Assembly (NCBI GenBank): GCA_048360435.1 | Contig: DBGCOP010000034.1 | Location: forward strand, 49,591-113,590 | Reading direction: 5' to 3' | Source: Limenecus sp048360435 | GTDB taxonomy: Bacteria > Cyanobacteriota > Vampirovibrionia > Gastranaerophilales > Gastranaerophilaceae | Length of the DNA stretch: 64,000 nucleotides | In this document: positions 50,455 through 59,123 of the stretch, piece by piece | Position numbering within the stretch: the first letter of the stretch is position 1 | How the letters are laid out: each line of letters opens with the position of its first letter | The notes under the pieces: model-generated | What the model saw: the letters and a program-made list of their open reading frames with translations, nothing else | Told to the model about the DNA's origin: nothing | Databases searched by the model: none | Translations under genes and position numbers: made by a program

Positions 50455-51525
50455 TTACACACCGCTTTCAATAAGAACTTTTTCTTTTTGAGCAAGTTTC
50501 AAATCTGATTCAACCATTTCCTTCACAAGCATAGGCAGTGTATATTTGTGTTCCCAGCCGAGTTCTTTTTTGGCTTTTTCCGGATTGCCGAGCAAAAAGT
50601 CTACTTCTGCCGGTCTGAAATATCTGGGGTCGACTTCAATAAGGGTTTTGCCTGTACGTTTATCTACGCCGATTTCATCAAGCCCTTTACCATTCCATTC
50701 AAGCTCAATTCCAAGTTCAGAAAATGCCATTTCACAGAATTCGCGAATGCTGGTTGTAATACCTGTTGCAAGAACAAAATCATCTGCTTTGTCATGTTGA
50801 AGTATTCTCCACATGCCTTCAACATAATCTTTCGCATGTCCCCAGTCTCTTTTGCTGTCGAGGTTTCCGAGCCATAATTTTTCTTGAAGCCCGAGTTTAA
50901 TTCTTGTTGCTGCCATAGTAATTTTTCTTGTTACAAAAGTTTCACCTCTTCTCGGGGATTCATGGTTAAACAGGATGCCGTTAGAAGCAAACATATTATA
51001 GCTTTCACGATAATTTTTAGTAATCCAGTAAGCATATAATTTTGCACAAGCATAAGGTGAACGGGGATAAAACGGAGTCGTCTCTTTTTGTGGAATTTCT
51101 TGAACAAGTCCGAAAAGCTCTGATGTAGAAGCTTGATATATCCTGGTTTTTTGTTCCATGCCAAGAAGTCTTATTGCTTCAAGGAGTCTTAATGTTCCCA
51201 GCCCGTCTGTGTCAGCAGTGTATTCGGGACAATCAAATGAAACCTGAACATGTGATTGTGCGGCAAGATTGTATATTTCATCAGGCTGAATTTCTTGTAT
51301 TAGTCTGATTAAGTTTGAGCTGTCTGTCAAATCACCATAAACCAGAGTGAAGTTTCTGTCAGGATTATGAATATCTTCATATATATGATCGATTCTCGCA
51401 GTATTGTAACTTGAGGCTCTTCTTTTTATTCCGTATACTTTATAATTTTTTTCAATTAACAGTTCAGCCAGATATGAGCCGTCTTGTCCTGTTACTCCGG
51501 TTATGAGAGCTGTTCTTCTTTTCAT
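50455..51525 (-). CDS. gmd: GDP-mannose 4,6-dehydratase
   Basis: 356 residues from ATG 51525 (GGAGG 5 bases upstream; a longer frame starting further upstream has no such site). NADP motif T-G-V-T-G-Q-D-G-S-Y near 8-17; catalytic S-T-S-E-L-F-G near 130 and P-Y-A-C-A-K-L-Y-A near 152-160 (Tyr and Lys); substrate motif N-H-E-S-P-R-R-G-E-T-F-V-T-R-K near 182-196, characteristic of Gmd. It converts GDP-mannose to GDP-4-keto-6-deoxymannose, the precursor of GDP-fucose, GDP-rhamnose and perosamine. Convergent with the cupin gene (2-base gap). Confidence 0.95.
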   Translation of the reverse strand: MKRRTALITGVTGQDGSYLAELLIEKNYKVYGIKRRASSYNTARIDHIYEDIHNPDRNFTLVYGDLTDSSNLIRLIQEIQPDEIYNLAAQSHVQVSFDCPEYTADTDGLGTLRLLEAIRLLGMEQKTRIYQASTSELFGLVQEIPQKETTPFYPRSPYACAKLYAYWITKNYRESYNMFASNGILFNHESPRRGETFVTRKITMAATRIKLGLQEKLWLGNLDSKRDWGHAKDYVEGMWRILQHDKADDFVLATGITTSIREFCEMAFSELGIELEWNGKGLDEIGVDKRTGKTLIEVDPRYFRPAEVDFLLGNPEKAKKELGWEHKYTLPMLVKEMVESDLKLAQKEKVLIESGV

Positions 51526-51661
51526 AATTGCCTCCGTAAACAATATGATGTTTACATACGATTTTAATTCAAAAGTTTGCAAAATTCAAATTTTGTTTTT
51601 GTATTTAATGATATTTAGATGATATAATTTTGTTAATTAAAACTTTTAGGAGAAAACATAT

Positions 51662-52987
51662 ATGAAGGTTTGTGTAGTAGGAACAGGTTATGTAGGACTG
51701 GTTGTTGGAACATGTCTTGCTGAAATGGGAAACGACGTAATCTGTGTTGATAAAGACTTAGATAAACTGTCAAAACTTGAAAAGGGTATAATTCCTATTT
51801 ATGAACCGGGTCTTGAGGAATTGATTAAGGCGAATGTATCAGAGGGAAGATTGAATTTTACTGATGATTTAAAAACTGCCGTTCAAAAATCTCTGGTTTG
51901 CTTTATAGCAGTGGGTACACCTCAGGGTGAAGACGGCTCTGCCGACCTAAAATATGTTTATGATGTTGCAGAAGCTATCGGAAAATCGCTGAACGGTTAT
52001 AAAGTTATAATTGATAAATCTACCGTTCCTGTCGGTACGGCTGAAAAAGTTACTGAAATTATAAAGTCTCAAACAAAAGAACCCTTTGACGTTGTTTCAA
52101 ATCCGGAATTTTTGAAACAGGGTGCAGCTGTTGATGATTTCTTGAAGCCTGACAGAGTCGTGATTGGTTCAAATTCACAGCGTGCAACAGAAATTATGCA
52201 GGAATTGTATGCTCCGTTTTTGAGAACGGGCAACCCTGTAATTATAATGGATGTAAAATCTGCTGAAATGACAAAATATGCTGCTAATTCGTTTTTGGCT
52301 GTAAAAATTTCATATGCAAATGAAATTGCAAATATCTGTGAAAAAGTCGGTGCTGATGCTGAAATGGTAAGAATCGGCATGTGTTCTGACAAACGAATCG
52401 GTTCTCAATTCCTGTTTCCGGGTTTAGGCTATGGCGGAAGCTGCTTTCCAAAAGATGTTAAAGCACTTTTAAAAACAGCAAAAGACAATGGCTGTGATTA
52501 TCAGCTGCTTGAATCTGCGGACAAGGTTAATAAGCTTCAAAGACAAATCTTCATTGATAAAATCTTAAAACGCTTTGGCGAAAATCTTTCAGGAATGACT
52601 TTCGGTATTTGGGGATTGGCTTTCAAACCAAAAACAAACGATATGAGAGAAGCTCCTTCTATTACAATTATTGAGGCTCTTCTTGAAAGAGGTGCAAAGG
52701 TTCAGGCTTATGACCCAAAAGCGTTTGATTGTGCAGAAATGATTTTTGGTGACAGAATTACTTATACAAAATCCTCTTATGATGCTCTAGAGAATGCTGA
52801 TTGTATGCTTCTATTGACAGAGTGGAACGAATTCAGACGTCCTGATTTTGACAGAATAAAAGCTCTTTTAAAAGAGCCTGTTATCTTTGACGGAAGAAAT
52901 CAATATGATGCAAAAAGGCTTGTTGAAAGAGGCTTTGAATATTATTCAGTCGGCAAGAAATATGAAATTCAAAAGTCTATGGTGTAA
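51662..52987 (+). CDS. ugd: UDP-glucose 6-dehydrogenase
   Basis: 441 residues. NAD motif V-G-T-G-Y-V-G-L near 6-13, K-S-T-V-P-V-G-T near 119-126, catalytic nucleophile Cys261 in G-Y-G-G-S-C-F-P-K-D, and a C-terminal K-P-K-T-N-D-M-R-E-A-P near 320-330. It makes UDP-glucuronate, adding an acidic sugar to the locus' precursor set. Strong ribosome binding site TAGGAGA. A TATAAT box at 51623-51628 may be its -10. Convergent with the HNH-type gene (19-base overlap at the 3' ends). Confidence 0.95.
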   Translation: MKVCVVGTGYVGLVVGTCLAEMGNDVICVDKDLDKLSKLEKGIIPIYEPGLEELIKANVSEGRLNFTDDLKTAVQKSLVCFIAVGTPQGEDGSADLKYVYDVAEAIGKSLNGYKVIIDKSTVPVGTAEKVTEIIKSQTKEPFDVVSNPEFLKQGAAVDDFLKPDRVVIGSNSQRATEIMQELYAPFLRTGNPVIIMDVKSAEMTKYAANSFLAVKISYANEIANICEKVGADAEMVRIGMCSDKRIGSQFLFPGLGYGGSCFPKDVKALLKTAKDNGCDYQLLESADKVNKLQRQIFIDKILKRFGENLSGMTFGIWGLAFKPKTNDMREAPSITIIEALLERGAKVQAYDPKAFDCAEMIFGDRITYTKSSYDALENADCMLLLTEWNEFRRPDFDRIKALLKEPVIFDGRNQYDAKRLVERGFEYYSVGKKYEIQKSMV

Positions 52988-54960
52988 TCATAGTCTAAAA
53001 GAATCTCTTTAGGGCCACGGGTAAGTTTTTGTAAGTTTTCGGAAAGCTTTTGGGGATATGAATTGTATCCTTTGAGCTTTCCTTCTTTTATCATTTCAAC
53101 AATTTTGTTCAAATATTTTTGAAGGTTTTCTTTTATCTCGGGATGAAGCTTGTACCAGTAATCAAAAGAATAGCTCGTTTTTTCCTGATTACAATCTCTG
53201 CACATAACGGTAAGATTTTCAACAGAGTTTGCTCCGTGTTTAACTTTAGGAACCAAATGGTCAACCGTCGCAAGACCACCGTTTATGAGGTTTTGTGCAA
53301 CAATTTTCATTTGTGAGTTTAACTTTTCTGATGCTGTTTCACTTGGGAAAAGAAGTGATTGAGAAAGATATTTGAGTTTGATGTTTTCTTTTGCGAGAGT
53401 AATAAAGTGGTATTTTTTTTGTGTCTCCATATCAAAAAAGGTTGCTTTAATCAGATTGTTATAATCTGAAAAGGGAAAAAGTTCTGAATTGTTAAATGTA
53501 AGGAATTCTTTTTCAACTGTTTTTGTAAATTTTTTTGCAATATTTTTGTCATGTTCGTTTAATGAATATTTCTTTGCCAGATATGTTATATAATTGTTGT
53601 TTTCGATTAATATCCGTTTCATTTTATTGCCGGTTTGGTCTTTTAGAACACTCAAAAGCTCTGATTCTGAAATATCAGGATTCTGTTTCAAAGTGGAGTG
53701 GATTTTTTTCAGTAACGGTTTGTTTCTTTTGCTTACTAAAGAATGGTTCTTTTGAAGAATGTCATTAATTTCAGAAAGATTTTTTGCTTCTATAATTTCG
53801 TCATATATTTTGCATTTGTCTTTGTGGTTTATTGTTTCTTTTCCGCAGCAAGCACAGGGTATTCCGCTGTAATTTGCCGGTTCAAATGCGATTTCCTGTC
53901 TAAGCTGTTCTCCGAGCATTGCGTTTAGTGCAATCAGACTTTCACCTCTTCCTGCTCTGTTTGTTTTGATGTTTCCTCTGGTTGCTTTTTTGAGAAAGTT
54001 TGCCTGTGTGAGCGGATAACGTTCAAAATCAGTTAGCTTGCCTTCAAGAATGTTTTTTGCAATATCATTTTGATAAACTTTTAGGTTTGGAGTTATTTCT
54101 GGTGAATAAAAAATTTTGTAAATTGTTTTTCTATCACCTGCACAATTGTTACACATCAGCATATAGTTTATTCTTTCATCAACATGCGGAGAAATTTCGG
54201 GAAATATTTGTTTAATGTTGCTCTGTGAAAATTTAAGAATGTTTTTTATGAACTGTTGTTCTCTGTTTCCGCATAATTCATAGTTTTTGTTGTAAAAAAA
54301 CTGACGCGTATTTTGCATTTTTTCTGTAACAGGCAATTTTAGATTTTCATAAATCTCCCATTTGTTTGTGCTTTCCATCTGTGAAAATATTCGTGTGAGA
54401 AGTTCTTTGTATGTGTTTATATCAAAGCTGTTACGATCTGCTTTCTGATAATTTTTCAATGTATTTTGGCATTCCTCTATGAGTTTTTGATCTTTTAATG
54501 AAAAATTATTTTCTTGCTTTACCATGTCAAGATAGGCAGCACTATTAGAAATTGCAGCTCGGATTTCTTCTACCGACTTGAAGTAGAGATTATGTAAAAG
54601 TGTTTCTGTTGTTATGTCAGGGGTTAGGGCTAAAATTTCTTTTGAATTTTTGATAACAGGGAGGAAAGAATTTTTTATATAGCTTTTATTTCTTTCAAGA
54701 AATTCGCTGAACTTTTGAGGTGTTTTTATGCTGCCTGCTTCGTCTGCGAGTTTTTTGTATTTTTCTTGAGAAACAGTCATTACTCCACATAACGGACAGT
54801 GAATATCTTCGAGATCTTTCATTTCTGATATGAATTTTTCCAGCTGTTCTGATTTAAAAGATATTGGGTTTGTGAAAGATTGTTTGGTGTTTTTATTTAT
54901 ATTCTTTGTGTAAAGAAGGTTGTAATTTTTGTATGAAAAATCATTGTTTATTCTTATCAT
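52969..54960 (-). CDS. Tandem-repeat HNH-like protein, one copy intact and one degenerate
   Basis: 663 residues from ATG 54960 (a frame extension beyond it would need a TTG start). It contains two homologous halves. Half 1 (about 52-326): C-P-L-C at 55-58 and C-N-N-C at 270-273, ending K-K-A-T-R-G. Half 2 (about 366-650): C-A-C-C at 369-372, then V-D-H-L-V-P (Asp567, His568), N-S-V-E-N-L-T-V, and C-R-D-C-N (587-591), ending Q-K-L-T-R-G. Only half 2 has the D-H...N...C-x2-C-N set of an HNH nuclease with four zinc Cys. The N-terminus has S-F-K-S at 34-37, a variant of the S-F-K-G tag. Possible DNA-acting or defence protein; unproven. No clear ribosome binding site. Confidence 0.72.
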   Translation of the reverse strand: MIRINNDFSYKNYNLLYTKNINKNTKQSFTNPISFKSEQLEKFISEMKDLEDIHCPLCGVMTVSQEKYKKLADEAGSIKTPQKFSEFLERNKSYIKNSFLPVIKNSKEILALTPDITTETLLHNLYFKSVEEIRAAISNSAAYLDMVKQENNFSLKDQKLIEECQNTLKNYQKADRNSFDINTYKELLTRIFSQMESTNKWEIYENLKLPVTEKMQNTRQFFYNKNYELCGNREQQFIKNILKFSQSNIKQIFPEISPHVDERINYMLMCNNCAGDRKTIYKIFYSPEITPNLKVYQNDIAKNILEGKLTDFERYPLTQANFLKKATRGNIKTNRAGRGESLIALNAMLGEQLRQEIAFEPANYSGIPCACCGKETINHKDKCKIYDEIIEAKNLSEINDILQKNHSLVSKRNKPLLKKIHSTLKQNPDISESELLSVLKDQTGNKMKRILIENNNYITYLAKKYSLNEHDKNIAKKFTKTVEKEFLTFNNSELFPFSDYNNLIKATFFDMETQKKYHFITLAKENIKLKYLSQSLLFPSETASEKLNSQMKIVAQNLINGGLATVDHLVPKVKHGANSVENLTVMCRDCNQEKTSYSFDYWYKLHPEIKENLQKYLNKIVEMIKEGKLKGYNSYPQKLSENLQKLTRGPKEILLDYDYTIDF

Positions 54961-55069
54961 GACAGTTATTCTAAAACACGAACACAATTAATTTTGCTGT
55001 TTTAGTTTAAATTATTATGTCTTTTTGAAATGCCCTGATGTGTAATGCAGGTATTTTTTGAATCTTCAT

Positions 55070-55101
55070 AAAATAAGAAATCAAGTTATAAATCTTATTT
55101 T
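55070..55101 (+). promoter_or_regulatory. Hairpin abutting the ribosome binding site of the MlaA-hydrolase gene
   Basis: AAAATAAGA (55070-55078) and TCTTATTTT (55093-55101) form a perfect 9-bp AT-rich stem; the next bases are the ribosome binding site AGAGGAG (55102-55108). Could modulate translation or protect the 5' end, but a weak AT stem may also be chance. Confidence 0.35.
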
Positions 55102-55112
55102 AGAGGAGAAAA

Positions 55113-57143
55113 ATGACAGGGAAATTTAGAGCAATTATACTTTTTGCTTTACTAACGTATTTGAGCTTTATATCAGAAGCTTTTTGTAAAACAGAAGAAA
55201 CAAAAGCAGCATGCAAATATCCTGATTATGCGTATGAATATGCAGGACGTGACAGATGTGAAAATTTTAACAGAAAGATGTTTGCTTTCAATTGTGCCTT
55301 GAATCGTTATGCACTTAGACCCGTACATACTGTTTGGGCGTCTGTTTTGCCTCAATATGGAATGGACAGAATTAATAGTGCAACAGCTAATATAGAATAC
55401 CCGATTAGACTTGTCAGCTGTATGATTCAAAAGGATTTTAAAGCTTCAGGAAGAGAAACATTAAGATTCTTAACAAATACAACAGTAGGGCTGGGAGGTT
55501 TGTATGATCCTGCTAAAAAGTTTTTGAAGATAGAACCTGTGGCAGAAGATATGGAACAGGCACTTGCAAAGTGTAAAGTCAAATCAGGTCCTTATCTTGT
55601 GATACCGGTCTTGAATGCCACTACGCCGAGAAATATAGCCGGAAAGATTCTTGATGCAGGGCTTAATCCTTCGTCTTATATAGCCAGTCCCGTGCTTGCA
55701 ATGGTAAAGGCAGGAATTCTTGTTAATCGCACATCTTATATGCAGCCGATTAGTAAAATGATTGAATCAAATTATGCAGATCCGTATGATATTACGAAAA
55801 AACTTTACAGCCTTGAAAAGCACATAAGGGTTTCTAATTTAGACAGAAAAGAGGTGTTGAACAGTATTTCAATATCAGATCCTAATATTGTCGAGGTCAA
55901 ACATACGGTGATAGAGGGGAGTGCGCAAGCCGATGCGCTGGTACAAAAAGATACACCTCAGGAGCCTGAATTAAAAGCTGACCTGTATCTTCCTGATTAC
56001 AATCCTCAACATCCTGTGACAGATTCCATGAGAACAGCTCTTTTTGAGCTTCCCGGAATCAATGATTCTATCTGGAATGAGATGTCTGTGTGGAACAGAT
56101 CTTTCAGCAAGAGGATAAAAACCTCTTCAGTGAATGTTTATGACGGGCGTGATGATTATTGCTTCAGATATATCATGCAAAAGGATAAAAATTCTCCCGT
56201 AGCGGTGATTTATCCGTCTATTGGCGAAGGCATAATGTCTCATCATTCTATTGTTATGGCAAAGCTCTTTTACGATGCCGGTTATTCTGTTGTAATACAG
56301 GGAAGCCACTTCCAGTGGGAATTTTTAAAAAGTATGCCTGAGGATTACAAACCCGGACTGCCTGCTCAAGATGCAAAACAGCTTGCTTTTGTTACAGGAA
56401 AAATTCTTGATAAACTCGAAAAAAAATATGACTGCGTCTTCAAAGACAGGATCCTTTTGGGAACTTCTTTCGGGGCAATGACCGCACTTTTTATTGCCAG
56501 CCATGAAGCGGAAGAGAACACTCTTAATATATCGAAATATATTTCCATAAATCCTCCTGTTGAGCTTATGTTTGCTATGAAACAAATGGACTCAAACAGT
56601 GAAGAATGGCAAAAAAATTCGGATAATTTTAAGGATAAAGCGGCTGTTACTGCTGCAAAAGTTATTCAAACAACACAGATGAAAGACAGTCCTGATTTTA
56701 AAATCGGGTTGCTGCCTTTTTCATCAGACGAGGCAAAGCTTATTACGGGTTTTGTTATGCATCAGAAACTTTCTGATCTGGTTTTCACAATAGAAAAAGC
56801 TTCTAAAAACAAAAAATGTGAGCTTTACGAAAAAATCAACAATATGAGTTATAGAGATTACGCACAGAAATATCTTGTCACTGATGAAAAAAACTCGCTT
56901 GAGTCTCTGTCGTATGAAACCAGTCTTTATGCAATTTCAAATTACTTAAAAAACAATACGAATTATAAGATATATCACGCACTTGATGATTATCTTGTTA
57001 ATTTGCAGCAGCTGAAAAAATTGAAACGTACAACAGGTAAGAATACAGTTCTTGTCAGCAATGGAGGACATCTTGGCTTTTTGTACAGACAGGAATTTAT
57101 AGATTCGTTGAAAAAAGATATTTCTCAATCTCCTGAATCATAA
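55113..57143 (+). CDS. MlaA (VacJ)-like domain fused to an alpha/beta-hydrolase domain
   Basis: 676 residues with a Sec signal peptide (first ~26 residues, ending S-E-A-F-C; Cys26 is not in a standard lipobox). Residues 35-240 match MlaA: E-N-F-N-R-K-M-F-A-F-N near 50-60, R-F-L-T-N-T-T-V-G-L-G-G-L-Y-D-P-A near 117-133. MlaA sits in the outer membrane and removes surface phospholipid. Residues about 330-670 look like an alpha/beta hydrolase: V-A-V-I-Y-P-S near 365, nucleophile elbow G-T-S-F-G (Ser452), H-A-L-D-D near 622-626 and N-G-G-H (His653). Fusion of a lipid shuttle to a probable lipase or acyl hydrolase is unusual. Ribosome binding site AGAGGAG. No other mla genes in the window. Confidence 0.82.
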   Translation: MTGKFRAIILFALLTYLSFISEAFCKTEETKAACKYPDYAYEYAGRDRCENFNRKMFAFNCALNRYALRPVHTVWASVLPQYGMDRINSATANIEYPIRLVSCMIQKDFKASGRETLRFLTNTTVGLGGLYDPAKKFLKIEPVAEDMEQALAKCKVKSGPYLVIPVLNATTPRNIAGKILDAGLNPSSYIASPVLAMVKAGILVNRTSYMQPISKMIESNYADPYDITKKLYSLEKHIRVSNLDRKEVLNSISISDPNIVEVKHTVIEGSAQADALVQKDTPQEPELKADLYLPDYNPQHPVTDSMRTALFELPGINDSIWNEMSVWNRSFSKRIKTSSVNVYDGRDDYCFRYIMQKDKNSPVAVIYPSIGEGIMSHHSIVMAKLFYDAGYSVVIQGSHFQWEFLKSMPEDYKPGLPAQDAKQLAFVTGKILDKLEKKYDCVFKDRILLGTSFGAMTALFIASHEAEENTLNISKYISINPPVELMFAMKQMDSNSEEWQKNSDNFKDKAAVTAAKVIQTTQMKDSPDFKIGLLPFSSDEAKLITGFVMHQKLSDLVFTIEKASKNKKCELYEKINNMSYRDYAQKYLVTDEKNSLESLSYETSLYAISNYLKNNTNYKIYHALDDYLVNLQQLKKLKRTTGKNTVLVSNGGHLGFLYRQEFIDSLKKDISQSPES

Positions 57144-57220
57144 AATGTGAATATACCACTATGCAAATAGTCATTTTATATTTATAATTTACCTAGTATG
57201 AAATTGAAAAAGAGGGAATT

Positions 57221-58393
57221 ATGAATATAAACGAAAATTATATGAATCTTGAGCAAAGCTATTTGTTTTCTACTGTTGCAAAAAAAGTGGGAGAGTTCAG
57301 CTCAAATAATCCTGATAAGAAAGTAATCAAACTCGGTATAGGTGATGTTACGCTTCCTTTGTGCAAAGCTGTCGTTGAGGCTATGCATAAAGCTGTTGAT
57401 GAAATGGGTGTTCAGGCTACTTTCAGAGGTTATGGACCTGAGCAGGGATATGATTTTTTAAGAGAAGCGGTAAAAGACTATTACACAAAACATAATGTTT
57501 CACTTGAATTGGATGAAATTTTTATTTCTGACGGTGCAAAAAGTGATTTGGGAAACATTCTTGATCTTTTCTCAGCAGACAATACGGTTCTTGTTCCTGA
57601 TCCTGTTTACCCTGTTTACGTTGATACAAATATAATGGGCGGCAGAAAAGTTGTGTTTGCCGATGCTAACGGTGATAACGAATTTTTGCCTCTTCCTGAT
57701 GAAAATGTGAAAGCTGACATTATATATCTGTGCTCGCCAAACAATCCGACAGGTGCTGTTTATAATAAAGAACAGCTCAAAAAATGGGTTGATTACGCAA
57801 AGTCAATGAATGCGGTTATTCTTTTTGATGCTGCTTACGAATGTTTCATCTCTGATGACAATCTTCCTCGAAGCATTTATGAAATAGAAGGTTCAAAAGA
57901 CTGTGCAATTGAATTTTGTTCATTATCAAAAACAGCAGGTTTTACAGGTACAAGATGCGGTTATACAATTGTTCCGAAAAATCTTGACAGATTGAACAGA
58001 TTCTGGCTTAGACGCCAAACAACAAAGTTCAATGGCGTACCTTATATCATTCAAAGAGGTGCTGAGGCTGTTTTTACACAAGTAGGTCAAAAAGAAATTA
58101 AAGAAAATATAAACTATTACAAAGAGAATGCAAAAGTAATCTCAGATACTTTGAAAAAATGCGGAATCTGGCATGTTGGCGGGAAACACTCGCCTTATAT
58201 CTGGTTGAAATGCCCGAATAACATGTCTTCTTGGGAGTTTTTTGACTTTTTGCTTGAAAAGATACAGGTTGTGGGAACACCCGGTTCAGGCTTTGGGAAA
58301 AATGGTGAAGGCTATTTCAGGCTCACCTCATTTGGCTCAAAAGAAAATACTCTTGAGGCAATGAAGAGATTTGAAGAGTTGTTTCCCGGATAA
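57221..58393 (+). CDS. dapL: LL-diaminopimelate aminotransferase
   Basis: 390 residues, a fold-type I PLP enzyme. Features: L-G-I-G-D-V-T-L-P near residues 38-46, F-R-G-Y-G-P-E-Q-G-Y near 67-76, D-P-V-Y-P-V-Y near 127-133, C-S-P-N-N-P-T-G-A near 172-180 and the PLP lysine Lys237 in S-L-S-K-T-A-G-F-T-G-T-R-C-G-Y. DapL converts tetrahydrodipicolinate straight to LL-diaminopimelate for lysine and peptidoglycan; it is typical of Cyanobacteria, plants and Chlamydiae, which supports the taxonomic reading. GAGGG ribosome binding site. Followed 26 bases later by the cysteine-cluster gene. Confidence 0.94.
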   Translation: MNINENYMNLEQSYLFSTVAKKVGEFSSNNPDKKVIKLGIGDVTLPLCKAVVEAMHKAVDEMGVQATFRGYGPEQGYDFLREAVKDYYTKHNVSLELDEIFISDGAKSDLGNILDLFSADNTVLVPDPVYPVYVDTNIMGGRKVVFADANGDNEFLPLPDENVKADIIYLCSPNNPTGAVYNKEQLKKWVDYAKSMNAVILFDAAYECFISDDNLPRSIYEIEGSKDCAIEFCSLSKTAGFTGTRCGYTIVPKNLDRLNRFWLRRQTTKFNGVPYIIQRGAEAVFTQVGQKEIKENINYYKENAKVISDTLKKCGIWHVGGKHSPYIWLKCPNNMSSWEFFDFLLEKIQVVGTPGSGFGKNGEGYFRLTSFGSKENTLEAMKRFEELFPG

Positions 58394-58419
58394 TTCAAAT
58401 TTAACGCGAGGCAGTTGTT

Positions 58420-59001
58420 ATGCTCGGCAATTATGTTGCCTATCTTGAATTTTTGGATAAAAAACTTACAAAGTTTTTTAAGTCACAAAAACCCTTTATT
58501 TTTTGCAAAAAGGGCTGTGCGAAATGCTGTAAAAACGCAGAATTTCCGTATTCTGCACTTGAAGCGAGGTATCTCATTGACGGTGCGCTGAGTTTGTCTG
58601 AGCCGGTACAAAAACGCATAGAAGAAAATTTGCAAAAAACCATTGCCTTAAAAAAGAAATTTAAAGGCAAGAAGTTTCTTTATAACTGCCCGTTTCTTAT
58701 AGATGATGTTTGTTGTGTGTATGATTATAGGGGAATTATATGCAGAAGTTTTGGGCTTATGACTAATCAGGGAGACGGTAAAGTAAAAGCTCCTTTTTGT
58801 GCATATGAGGGACAAAATTATTCAAATGTACTGAATCTAAAAAAGAATACTATTTCTCAAAGAAAGTACAAAAGGCTCGGTGTCAAAGAAGAACCGCTGG
58901 GATTTAATATCAGTTACAAATATCTTACTGACAAAGAGTTCGAAGAGACTTTTCATCTGTCTTTTGGGGAGAAAAAGCCATTGATTGAGTGGTTTATGTG
59001 A
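58420..59001 (+). CDS. YkgJ-family cysteine-cluster protein
   Basis: 193 residues. Cys pattern C-K-K-G-C-A-K-C-C near 28-36, N-C-P-F-L near 88, C-C-V-Y-D-Y-R-G-I-I-C-R-S-F near 97-110, F-C-A-Y near 127, as in the CxxCxxCC (UPF0153/YkgJ) family, thought to bind a metal cluster, probably Fe-S or zinc. No signal peptide. GAGG lies 9 bases before the ATG. Downstream of dapL with a 26-base gap, so possibly co-transcribed; no functional link is evident. Confidence 0.85.
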   Translation: MLGNYVAYLEFLDKKLTKFFKSQKPFIFCKKGCAKCCKNAEFPYSALEARYLIDGALSLSEPVQKRIEENLQKTIALKKKFKGKKFLYNCPFLIDDVCCVYDYRGIICRSFGLMTNQGDGKVKAPFCAYEGQNYSNVLNLKKNTISQRKYKRLGVKEEPLGFNISYKYLTDKEFEETFHLSFGEKKPLIEWFM

Positions 59002-59065
59002 AATCTAAAATAAATTTGAAATGCAAATTTAGTGATTGGCGAATTAATAAAAAATAGCCGGCATG

Positions 59066-59107
59066 TATAATATAAATTTTTTTTTATTTTTATTATTTTT
59101 TTTTTTT
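59066..59107 (+). promoter_or_regulatory. -10 box and homopolymeric T tracts upstream of the autotransporter gene
   Basis: TATAAT at 59066-59071 is followed by T9 (59077-59085), T5 (59087-59091) and T12 (59096-59107), all before the GGAG ribosome binding site (59114-59117). Slippage in T tracts within the leader could vary expression; the tract length would need checking across reads or strains. Confidence 0.45.
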
Positions 59108-59123
59108 GAATTTGGAGAAAAAA

